DNA of 21,506 nt from CAMCXE01 sp041179125 (GTDB lineage Bacteria > Pseudomonadota > Gammaproteobacteria > Pseudomonadales > Cellvibrionaceae), in the NCBI GenBank assembly GCA_041179125.1, contig JBEGTZ010000306.1, positions 1 to 21,506 on the forward strand, read 5' to 3'. Each line of letters begins with the position of its first letter. Position 1 is the stretch's first letter. This document shows, piece by piece, positions 10,401-16,073 of this stretch. A model generated the notes under the pieces. That model searched no databases. It worked only from the letters and a program-made list of their open reading frames with translations, and was not told the origin of the DNA. Made by a program: the position numbers and the translations under genes.

Positions 10401-13400
10401 TGCAAATTTTATTTTCCCTACAACGCTGCCCGGAACCGCCCTTGCATCAACCAAGTTGTAAGTAGAATTAATAGTAAATGCATGTCGAATAGTTAAAATC
10501 TGCTGGGCATCGCCATCAATTATTACATTAAGTGCATCACCATCTATAGAAAACGAAGCTTGGCCCGAAGGAATGGCGCTTAAGTCCCAAACATTGCTCC
10601 TATTTAAAATACTAGAATATATTTTTGTGCCACTTCCACCGTCACACTGCGGAACAACACCAACACTGGTGCACACAGCAATCCCATCTGATAATTCTTT
10701 TTGAAAATTTTCCCTACCTAGGTCATAGGTGTCGTGTCCGTCACCCGGCTTATAAATAAATGTGGCATTAGCGACATTGTCACCCACAAATTTATCATCT
10801 CCACGCCCACCCTCTAGGCGATAAACACCATCAACTTTATTATCGCCTAACCCATAGAGGAAATAGGTATCAGCATTAAACGAACCGGCATTAACCCGCT
10901 GCAGTACATCAGCTTGGCGCCAGATAGTGCCATCGGATTTAAATTCAACACTTATATTAACTGGGGTGGCGGGCCACAATAAAGGTGACACTGGCGGCCA
11001 AAAATTCTCGAGTTTAAGTGCCAGCGGCTGCCCTTTTAGATGAAATACCAACGATTTTTTATCAACATTCCAACTCCCCACATATATATCAAAATGGCTA
11101 ACAACCTCCCGCCAGTTAACCAACGATACATCAGCTGGTTTTATATCATTGCCAAAAATAATTTTAATCTGACCGACGGAATCAAGAACAATAACATCTT
11201 GCCCATCTCCCGCATTATAAATAAATGTATCCGCGCCGCCGTTACCATTAATGGTGTCATTGCCGGGGCCGCCAACAAATGTATTATCTCCCAGAGTGCC
11301 TAGCAGATTATCGTTACCAGAATACCCCTCCGTAGCAGGCTCAAATGGTACGCTAAAAATGGTGTTATCTAAGTCATTTCGCTTTTCAATCTGGCGGAGC
11401 ATATCAGCAAAGTCTATTACCGTTCCATCATCAAAATGCAGAGTTACGATACTAGCGCCGGATTTTATTTTTTGTAAATTTAAATCATCACTCCCCTCAA
11501 GAAACAAAATAGAGTCTCCCCGTGAATAATGTAATTCAACCCCCCCGCTTGGATCGCCCCTAAACCATCCATAAAAAACATCCAGCCAAATATCCTCCTG
11601 GTTAATACCCCCTTTTAAATAAATATCCAATGCATGATCAGGCAATTGCACAATGATGTCATGGCCGTCACCCACTGACACCTCATAAACCACATCGTGA
11701 ATATGAAGAAAATAAGATTCATCCTCACCACGACCACCAATAACAGTGCTCACATCACCTGAACGGTAGAATTTTTCCTGATCAACACATTTATCCCAAA
11801 AACAGTAATACTGAAATATGTTATTTTCATCCCCTCCAATAAACAAATCTTTGCCGCCATTATGCAATTTACCATTGCCATATATCGTGTCATCGGATGG
11901 CGTGGGTATTCCGGGGGCAATCATTTCACGGATGTTCGTCGTATCCAATACTGTGCCATCTGCGAATTCTATAAAATTGATGTTATATCTGTAGTAGAGA
12001 TCTTCATTAATAAAATTTTCCACATATATATAAAACAAATACTCATTATCATCATAGGCACTTATGATGAACGTATTGGGATCGCTATTTGGCCACGGCT
12101 CTATCGTCACACGAGTAATACCCGGCCCGAATACAATACGCCCTTCACCCTTAGCATGCTGGATTTCATCATCACCGCTGAACTTATCGAAATAAAACAC
12201 GGATCCATAGATCAACGTGTCATTTCCTGCTCCGCCATCCATATACACTTCGTCGTTAGGGTTTTGTGACCCCACTAGCGTATCACCGCCTTCAAAGCCA
12301 TATAAAGCATCATTGCCTCCACCACCATAAAGGTAATCGCCATACCAGGCATGGTCCTCCGTACCACCTAGCACATTATCCTGAGCATTTCCGATGTCAC
12401 GAAAAACCCCTACATTAATTTTCACTACCTTACGGGAAAATAATTTATATTTACCCCGTACATCTATATGAAAGGTGTTTAAACCGGCATGCAGTTTAAC
12501 CGGAATAGAAAACTCAGCTCCGTTAGCCTTTGCGTTAAGCGTTTGTGCGACTCCATTTACCGATAAATAGGACGCAGGATCACTCACGGTTCCGGTAATG
12601 GTTTGGTTAACCTCCGTGACAAAATCACGATAACCGTGGCTGGTAATGTTTATTTGCGGCGGGGTGTGGTCGTAAGCCTTTAGGCTAGTCGAATTTTTCA
12701 TGGTGATTCGATAAGCCTCTACATTATTAATGGAGAAATTCACTCCAGCCAGGCTGCCATTATTGTAAAAAGCTTTTTCAATTTGTTGTGTGGCGGGGTT
12801 TAACCGTTCAATATTCGCCACCGCATCAGCGCCGCCCAGCATTTTTAATAGGTCGTGCGCTCGCGCACCGGGAGGGTAACAGGCAAAGCCTTTATAAGTT
12901 GTACCCGAGTAGTTATTCTGTGTGTTGCACTGTAATTTTCCTTCAGGCTGGAATCGGGCATTTACCCGCATAGCCACTACATAACCTTCACCAGGTTTAA
13001 TAAAGAAATCTGTGCCCACAAATACGCTATTTTTTATCGCTGCCGTTTCCGTAAGGCCTGTTGCCGCGTCAATATGTAAGATGTTTTCAACGGCCTGTTC
13101 ACCGCCCAATTGATTAATCCATTGGCGGGCGGTTAATTGAGGCTTGGAGGCAGTGGGGTAATGCACCCAATTATTTCCCTTAACAAGGTTGAGAGTAGGC
13201 ATTAATGGATTTGTGACTGCAATTAATTCTTGGCTATTGGTGATGCCATCAAAATCAAAATCTTCGTCGCCATCATTTATTCCGTCTGCATCTGTATCCG
13301 CTATTTTAGGATCCGTAATTAACACAGCGGATTCATCTGCCGCCGTTAATGCATCGCCGTCGGCATCGGATTGATCACTTATAGCAAACTGGCAATCCTC

Positions 13401-15470
13401 ACCCGCGCCATCATGATCACTATCTACCTGATCTGGGTTATATACATCGGGGCAATTGTCCGTAACATCCAGTACGTTATCGCCATCGCGATCCTGTTCT
13501 GTTGCATCACACGCATCGCCTATACCGTCCTTATCTAAATCCGACTGGTTAGAATTTTTAATAAATTGGCAATTATCTAACGGCAAGAATGTGGGAGATG
13601 CTTTGTTTAACTCATCTAAAGCTAAGCCATCAGTATAATAACTGCCCCAAGTTGAACCATCTAAGGATACAAATAATGGCTTAGTATTATCACTGTGCAT
13701 TTCAGGCAGTGTGACCACTAAAGCGCCTACATCAGTCATCAGTGTAAAACTGTCACCCTCGGTAAAAAGAGTACAATTACACGTGCTAAACCCTGACTGA
13801 ACAACTAAAATACCTTTAGTCTCTAATTGAGCTGCACTTAATTGTTCAGGAATATATTCTTTTGCAGCCACATTATAACGCCCCAACACAATAGCATCGC
13901 CAGTCAAAGGAACCTTACCGATTACTATTGAGGACACATTGGAGTGAGAAGAAAATTTAGCCTGGCTTAGCTGTATAGCTTTAAAAAACATGTAAGGCGC
14001 ACTTGAACGTGGCCTAAAATCTTTTACACCGTCATTATCATCATCGTCATCACACGCATCACCCATTGCATCTTCATCGTGATTTAATTGATCGGCATTT
14101 TTAATGTTTGGGCAATTATCAATAATATCCCCTATTGCATCACCATCTTTATCGGCTTGGTCTTTATTCGCAACCAAAGGGGCGTTGTCCAATTCATCGG
14201 GGATTGAATCGCCGTCATCGTCGGCATCACAGGCGTTGCCTAGCCTGTCGTTATCAGTATCCAATTGATCGGTATTAGTAATGCCTGCGCAATTATCGCG
14301 GTTATTGGCAATACCGTCGCCATCGTCATCAATAATGGGTACGTCTTGGTTATTGTTGGGGTTGTGGCCGGTGGTTACTTCGCGGCCATCGTTAACGCCG
14401 TCGTTATCGCTGTCGGCATTTAAAGGATTAGACTTAATAGCACCGGTTAATTCTTCGCCGTCTGTGCGGCCATCTTGGTCGGTGTCTTTTTGATTGGGCA
14501 ATATTCCTAGTGGAATTTCTGCGCCATCATTAATGCCGTCTGCATCACTATCGGCATTGTGTGGATCGGTGCCGTTTTGGTATTCATTTAAATTGGATAA
14601 GCCGTCTGAATCTGCGTTCGCTGTGGCATCTGCTGCGGAATTTGGATTTAAATTCATGCGTCGTTCGTAGGTGTCGGGCAGGGTATCGCGGTCGGTGTCT
14701 TGATTTTTTTCGATAAGCAGGTTGTGGCTCATTAATTTAACGCTACCGAAACCATCATTTATCGGCAAAGGCTCGTCTAAATAAACCTCCCCACTTATTC
14801 CTGCCATTACACGCCAATGGGCGGAATCGCCATTAATCGGTTTAAATTCGCTGGTTTGTGCGTCGGCAGTATTGGATAAATTAATAATGACTTGCTCAGG
14901 TTTTTGCTCATTATCTACTGACACATCGCCTACCATTTGAGAAATAGGCGCGGCGCTGCCTTCAACATTGATTAACACCACGCTACCGTTAGCAATAGTT
15001 AAACCATCGGGCTGGTAAATACTGGCGGCAATGGATTCGTTACCGTAGGGAATGGTGTTTTTTAAAGTAACAATTGATGGCAGCGCGCCGGTGGCCGGAA
15101 ATAATTCTTTGATGTTACCCGTATGGGTAATTAAACGATAAAAATAAGGGGTTGATGGATTGACCCCACTAATACGCACCCGCATAACACCGGCATTTTC
15201 AGCCTGTTGCGCCAAACTGGCATTATTGGATTCCGTAAAACTTGGTTCAATTAAAATACCTGGCGCAGGGATTTTACCTGCCACATCCAAATAAATTTCA
15301 ACTCCAGGTTTCGCAGGCTGGTTTGTTTGCCAAGCCAAGGTGAAGGATTTAGCTGTAACATCCGCTACTGTTAAATCGCTGTAGTTCATAGCCCAAAGTG
15401 GTGTATTGCAGGCTACAAGACCCAGTAATAAAGCCAATACTTGGGATTTAATAACATTGAGCCGATTCAT
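4443..15470 (-). CDS. Giant secreted RTX/TSP3 protein with cytochrome c and carbohydrate-binding-type modules
   Basis: An intact 3675-residue protein starting at ATG 15470, preceded by AAGGAAG. Approximate order by residue: signal peptide 1-27; FnIII-like 28-145; TSP3 calcium repeats 258-485; an unassigned insert 486-633; TSP3 repeats 634-757; two copies of an LGG module about 780-924; an Ig-like domain about 934-1018; RTX blocks about 1028-2408, with a cadherin-like domain near 2069-2169. After these come a cytochrome c module (C2525, C2528, H2529, candidate ligand M2559), TSP3/OmpA-type repeats about 2585-2773, two CBM4/9-like domains (2776-3076), and three homologous C-terminal modules separated by polyserine linkers. 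It is probably exported by Sec, then retained at the surface or released by type II secretion. Calcium would fold the repeat regions. The function is unknown; polysaccharide attachment with a redox role is an inference. No catalytic hydrolase domain was recognised. Confidence 0.9.
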   Translation of the reverse strand: MNRLNVIKSQVLALLLGLVACNTPLWAMNYSDLTVADVTAKSFTLAWQTNQPAKPGVEIYLDVAGKIPAPGILIEPSFTESNNASLAQQAENAGVMRVRISGVNPSTPYFYRLITHTGNIKELFPATGALPSIVTLKNTIPYGNESIAASIYQPDGLTIANGSVVLINVEGSAAPISQMVGDVSVDNEQKPEQVIINLSNTADAQTSEFKPINGDSAHWRVMAGISGEVYLDEPLPINDGFGSVKLMSHNLLIEKNQDTDRDTLPDTYERRMNLNPNSAADATANADSDGLSNLNEYQNGTDPHNADSDADGINDGAEIPLGILPNQKDTDQDGRTDGEELTGAIKSNPLNADSDNDGVNDGREVTTGHNPNNNQDVPIIDDDGDGIANNRDNCAGITNTDQLDTDNDRLGNACDADDDGDSIPDELDNAPLVANKDQADKDGDAIGDIIDNCPNIKNADQLNHDEDAMGDACDDDDDNDGVKDFRPRSSAPYMFFKAIQLSQAKFSSHSNVSSIVIGKVPLTGDAIVLGRYNVAAKEYIPEQLSAAQLETKGILVVQSGFSTCNCTLFTEGDSFTLMTDVGALVVTLPEMHSDNTKPLFVSLDGSTWGSYYTDGLALDELNKASPTFLPLDNCQFIKNSNQSDLDKDGIGDACDATEQDRDGDNVLDVTDNCPDVYNPDQVDSDHDGAGEDCQFAISDQSDADGDALTAADESAVLITDPKIADTDADGINDGDEDFDFDGITNSQELIAVTNPLMPTLNLVKGNNWVHYPTASKPQLTARQWINQLGGEQAVENILHIDAATGLTETAAIKNSVFVGTDFFIKPGEGYVVAMRVNARFQPEGKLQCNTQNNYSGTTYKGFACYPPGARAHDLLKMLGGADAVANIERLNPATQQIEKAFYNNGSLAGVNFSINNVEAYRITMKNSTSLKAYDHTPPQINITSHGYRDFVTEVNQTITGTVSDPASYLSVNGVAQTLNAKANGAEFSIPVKLHAGLNTFHIDVRGKYKLFSRKVVKINVGVFRDIGNAQDNVLGGTEDHAWYGDYLYGGGGNDALYGFEGGDTLVGSQNPNDEVYMDGGAGNDTLIYGSVFYFDKFSGDDEIQHAKGEGRIVFGPGITRVTIEPWPNSDPNTFIISAYDDNEYLFYIYVENFINEDLYYRYNINFIEFADGTVLDTTNIREMIAPGIPTPSDDTIYGNGKLHNGGKDLFIGGDENNIFQYYCFWDKCVDQEKFYRSGDVSTVIGGRGEDESYFLHIHDVVYEVSVGDGHDIIVQLPDHALDIYLKGGINQEDIWLDVFYGWFRGDPSGGVELHYSRGDSILFLEGSDDLNLQKIKSGASIVTLHFDDGTVIDFADMLRQIEKRNDLDNTIFSVPFEPATEGYSGNDNLLGTLGDNTFVGGPGNDTINGNGGADTFIYNAGDGQDVIVLDSVGQIKIIFGNDIKPADVSLVNWREVVSHFDIYVGSWNVDKKSLVFHLKGQPLALKLENFWPPVSPLLWPATPVNISVEFKSDGTIWRQADVLQRVNAGSFNADTYFLYGLGDNKVDGVYRLEGGRGDDKFVGDNVANATFIYKPGDGHDTYDLGRENFQKELSDGIAVCTSVGVVPQCDGGSGTKIYSSILNRSNVWDLSAIPSGQASFSIDGDALNVIIDGDAQQILTIRHAFTINSTYNLVDARAVPGSVVGKIKFADIELSFEEIVNKINFDQSSGDFIVKKGGGIASGTELTDVIVLNPEGAEISVHPGGGDDLVYRLGKKGRVSFVAGGTGVKILLYQFNEPSPSDLIVLGGAITNIKFLHDWDFKGETYNAIQWKNIATGDVGMLIFKSETVKTLLNGVEAMHDYRVQRADDENNYRDSCQYWADEYLKEKNKFSSRNYRNELFVQLGLSLDNYVPFAEMTVNAKGEGFFIGGDANEFIWDGGCSGAKVNAGAGDDYIDAGRYISVAGGQGSDVIVAGFYNADYLFKIGDGRDILVSPELNEIAEIINGGDIRFGEGISLADIEVTTNGPDLFVRYSESDRLTILNFFTLKNGRWNVPDYGKTQSVRYHFFGFYNGNENISSYVYGKIFGLIKAHADSTLVANADSFSANSVPSLNIAWSDMLSNDFFSNTNELTIGAVNNAVHGRVSLNKLTRTAVFLPEPNYVGLASFDYRADDGQGGSATATVTIEVKNSPTPVLGTNLSDIFTGTPLRDIFYGRANDDHVNGSEGDDTLMGGAGNDVLDGGVGNDLFYQIVGDNGVDIINGGDGFDSLLGHDVFSGGSANDVFRLRQFSSLELIDGGPGTNIIYGDDSDNYFNFLQTLFVSIARIETLGGNDTVIGSEVSAQRILGGQGNDRLVGGNDDDTLMGEQGNDVLSGEFGGDNLLGGEGVDDLFGGDDADRLEGGLGADMLLGGAGIDHYYWRPGDGNDFVAVYNPIDAGNPQHKDRLILREGLIGGELRLPIFADFNFARNDLDDLEATLKSSGETITVLRWFRNADDQLLVYSGDTLFDIAQIMAAANANRTVVKIPAAGGSPQGQTGAQIYQNQCVACHGEKATGPVSISGAFAKTSLLALESYISKRMPLHSPETCTDDCAHQVALFIQSWDLPSDSDADGVADNVDQCASSPVSDPVNSLGCFADVDGDGVNDAWDFCKNTLKGAQVDILGCPIDSDKDKIFDGLDLCADTPEKAIVDNKGCPLDADKDSVFDGIDECAFTPINDISNEQGCSPRQLDHDSDKFSDLDDACPYTPQGEAVDETGCGQSELDDDGDGVFNDVEQCPSSKAGDPVDNVGCFVSAPNLLSSNGTLSTGVQKFKTNLVDTSVTWNGEAKFVINKASANAWDVQMWHDVALEQGVEYTFCFDAKADDFRGIKANVDSGAPDYVQVMSYTGSDGLDTQYYRQRYIFTATITDATARATIQLGGSDVDVQLDNIGVYQGRFCGVPGKESQTTPSGANIVKSDGSFLSGKQNFGASVLSGDSVSWNGEANFKLNSASTEMWQVQLQHEVEMLANTQYTACFAAKAEGARQIELVVDSGASDYRDLIGGVQTFNLTTAYQNFNKTFFAAETDNTARVVFNLGRSALDVQLDNIRVYKGANCAAAGSTSSSSSNSSSSSSSSSSSSSSSSSSSSSSSSSSSSSSTSSSGRASSSSSSSSSSSGGAGVVAASYPATLTANCIGTKACTVISTGGIDLNEGAGYQWKAVDGGAGGSAKLYITAAATRGSRSMRLGVTGVRQATGSTTSTASPRPNGSELAPVTAILLAGKNNTVEIRDTEGTSELDALRLRVISADSGSGSSSSSSSSSSSSSSSSSSSSSSSSSSSSSSSSSSSTSSSSSSSSSSSSSSNSSSSSSSSTSSSSSSSSSSSSSSSSSGSAGVVEATYPASATANCIGTKACTVIATGGIDLNEGAGYQWKAIDGGVGGSAKLYITAAATNGSRNMSLWVNGVRQATVSTTSTASPRPNGSELAPVTVALLAGKNNTVEIRDTEGTSEFDALRLRVASAAPTSASSSSSSSSSSSSNSSSSSSSSSSSSSSSSSSSSSSSGRSSSSSSSSSSSSNSSSSSSSSSSGGGVVSASYSANSTADCTGTKSCTALSTGGIDLNEGAGFQWKNVDGGTGGAGKLYVVVSNANGTRAMSLWVNGVRVSTLSTNSSTSPRPAGSELAAVNVTLLAGKNNTVEMRDTEGTNELDALRLRVAVGF
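4841..5021 (-). repeat. Polyserine linker 3
   Basis: Residues 3484-3544 are almost all serine, with a few Asn and Gly/Arg interruptions. It joins C-terminal modules 2 and 3. Serine codons are mixed (AGC, TCN, AGT), so the DNA is low-complexity rather than a clean tandem repeat. Such linkers are typical of Cellvibrio and Saccharophagus secreted enzymes. Confidence 0.9.
5432..5660 (-). repeat. Polyserine linker 2
   Basis: Residues about 3271-3347, the longest of the three linkers at about 77 residues, with Asn and Thr interruptions. It separates C-terminal modules 1 and 2. The open frame on the opposite strand, rich in Leu/Glu/Asp, is only the complement of this serine array. Confidence 0.9.
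6071..6238 (-). repeat. Polyserine linker 1
   Basis: Residues about 3079-3134, with a GRA interruption near the end. It separates the second CBM4/9-like domain from C-terminal module 1. Parts of the DNA repeat a ~45-base unit (compare 6136-6180 with 6181-6225 in general pattern), consistent with growth by slippage. Confidence 0.85.
6245..7145 (-). other. Tandem CBM4/9-like domains of the giant protein
   Basis: Two copies of a ~140-residue beta-sandwich, residues 2776-~2917 and ~2932-3076. Shared features in order are N(L/I)xxSxGxxxxGxQxF, VxWNGEAxFxxNxAS, (M/L)xHxVxxxxxxxYTxCFxAKA, VDSGAxDY, and a closing (D/A)LDVQLDNIxVYxG or VDVQLDNIGVYQG followed by Cys. This is the typical CBM4_9 pattern of bacterial glycanases, so binding to a soluble or surface glycan is the likely role. 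The copies are clearly diverged from one another, so the duplication is old. Confidence 0.75.
7150..7722 (-). repeat. TSP3/OmpA-type calcium-binding repeats, third cluster
   Basis: About six units of the form DxDxDGVxDxxDxC(P/A)xxxxxxxVDxxGC follow the cytochrome module (residues ~2585-2773). The aspartates fit thrombospondin type-3 calcium loops. The regular cysteines (one in the C-x-x-T/S position and one in G-C) fit one disulfide per unit. This probably forms a rigid calcium-filled rod between the haem module and the carbohydrate-binding-type modules. Confidence 0.85.
7720..7950 (-). other. Embedded c-type cytochrome module
   Basis: Residues ~2507-2584 contain CVACH (C2525, C2528, H2529), the haem c attachment motif, preceded by GAQIYQNQ and followed by GEKATGPV. 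Thirty residues past His2529, KRMPLHSPETC has M2559, placed as the usual distal haem ligand. Then come CTDDCAHQVALFIQSW, matching the C-terminal helix of small mono-haem cytochromes. It is a complete small class I cytochrome c domain rather than a chance CxxCH. Haem c attachment happens in the periplasm, so this module implies Sec export. No second CxxCH was seen in the protein. Confidence 0.88.
8250..12390 (-). repeat. RTX calcium-binding region of the giant protein
   Basis: Glycine-aspartate nonapeptides (GGxGxDxLx) occur in several blocks, densest at about 8250-8930 and present at about 12190-12390, 11810-11880, 11210-11330, 10740-10870 and 9550-9790. Many blocks are followed by a GDGxD(I/V/T/F) turn, and several by an IxFxDGTV(L/I)D-like strand of the haemolysin-type calcium-binding-related domain. 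A cadherin-like/tandem-95-type Ig domain (VVANADSFSANS to TVTIEVKN, about 8965-9265) interrupts the array. The region should fold as calcium-filled parallel beta-rolls once outside the cell. Its several cysteines are unusual for type I-secreted RTX proteins. Confidence 0.88.
13190..14699 (-). repeat. TSP3 calcium-repeat clusters 1 and 2 with an insert
   Basis: Cluster 1 (residues 258-485, 14699-14016) and cluster 2 (634-~757, 13571-~13200) carry DxDxDGxxDxxDNCPxxxNxDQxDxDxDGxGDxCD units, the thrombospondin type-3 pattern. Cluster 1 begins with DTDRDTLPDTYE and ends DNDGVKDF; cluster 2 begins CQFIKNSNQSDLDKDG. Between them lies a 148-residue segment (14015-13572) without calcium loops that I do not recognise. 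It includes a CNC motif and hydrophobic beta-like strands. Confidence 0.85.
15387..15470 (-). other. Signal peptide of the giant protein, possible lipobox
   Basis: Residues 1-27 have a basic start (R3, K8), a hydrophobic core VLALLLGLVA (11-20) and a likely type I cleavage after LWA (27). LVAC (18-21) also fits the lipobox, so cleavage before C21 with lipid attachment is an alternative. Which route is used decides whether the protein is free or membrane-anchored. Confidence 0.7.
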
Positions 15471-15475
15471 TGCGA

Positions 15476-15482
15476 CTTCCTT
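15476..15482 (-). promoter_or_regulatory. Ribosome binding site of the giant gene
   Basis: AAGGAAG on the minus strand ends five bases before the ATG at 15470. It is strong and fixes the start. No convincing -35/-10 pair was found between it and the MITE-like element at 15580. Confidence 0.7.
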
Positions 15483-15579
15483 TGTGGTTTTGAAAAATGT
15501 GATTGGATGTGTTTTTTACTATGGGTGTTTTTTCTTGATGTTGGGTATGCGTGCAGCGCAGCCAAAATTTTTAATATCA

Positions 15580-15729
15580 CTTAAGGGCACCTCCGGAAAT
15601 CCACTTTTCGCGCGCTCGCGGCGTTATTTTCGTGCTCAGTCGGTCATTTATACCGCATAAACTCCCTCCCTCCGCGCGAAAATGCCTTGCGATTATCACG
15701 AAAATTGAATTTCCGGAGGTGCCCTTAAG
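15580..15729. mobile_element. MITE-like element with 21-bp perfect terminal inverted repeats
   Basis: The 21 bases at 15580-15600 are the exact reverse complement of 15709-15729. Each end carries TTAA outside GGGCACCTCCGGAAAT (15581-15584 and 15725-15728), so TTAA could be a 4-base target duplication or part of the repeat. The similarity continues imperfectly inward (TTTTCGCG/TTTTCGTG and a second ATTTTCG block), so the 150-base element is largely self-complementary. It encodes no protein. The layout fits a non-autonomous element moved by a transposase encoded elsewhere; the family is not assigned. Confidence 0.6.
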
Positions 15730-15770
15730 CCTGTGCATTGATGTGCAGCCAACTGTTGAGCACCTTCTGC

Positions 15771-15811
15771 AGGTCGGGTTTTAACCCGACAATCGGACGC
15801 AAGCCCGACCT
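15771..15811. repeat. REP-like palindrome
   Basis: GTCGGGTT (15773-15780) and AACCCGAC (15783-15790) form a perfect 8-bp stem with a 2-base centre. AGGTCGGG (15771-15778) can alternatively pair with CCCGACCT (15804-15811). This resembles dispersed intergenic palindromes common in proteobacteria. No T-run follows on either strand, so it is not a classical terminator. Confidence 0.5.
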
Positions 15812-15913
15812 ATACAGTGCGCTCGCGGGTTTTAAAATCAATCAAGTTTCCGAATTTTGGATTTAATTTCAACAAACTTTCCCTGCACATATTTATAAGT
15901 AATTTAAAGCTTA

Positions 15914-16056
15914 TAGGGCGGATTAGCCGTAGGCGTAACCCGTGCAACGCACCACCAGCCAAGTGCAAACCCATTAAAAACCGTACAACTAAATCTAAGT
16001 ATTCACAAAGTTCCCTGGGTTGCGGCACCCTTCAGCACGGGTTAAACCCGCCCTAC
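15914..16056. repeat. Imperfect long inverted repeat, GTAGGGCGG...ACCCG type
   Basis: TAGGGCGGATTAGCCG... at the left end and its relative, read in reverse complement as TGTAGGGCGGGTTTAACCCG, at the right end face each other about 140 bases apart. The similarity extends into TAACCCGTGC on both arms. CGGGTT-A-AACCCG (16038-16050) is a perfect local palindrome. It lies directly after the stop codon at 16074. It is either a pair of REP-like units or a degraded small mobile element. Confidence 0.45.
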
Positions 16057-16073
16057 AAGACTGAACATCATCA

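Larger units (their letters stand above)
15471..16073. other. Gene-free interval of about 600 bases, rich in palindromic repeats
   Basis: No credible coding sequence is present; the open frames here run through the palindromes and show no conserved motif or ribosome binding site. From the left it holds the 5' leader of the giant gene (15471-15579), a MITE-like element (15580-15729), a hairpin repeat (15771-15811), an AT-rich spacer, and a second inverted-repeat element (15914-16056) ending just after the stop of the secreted-protein gene. The palindrome nearest that stop may act as its transcript end, although no T-run follows it. Confidence 0.75.
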
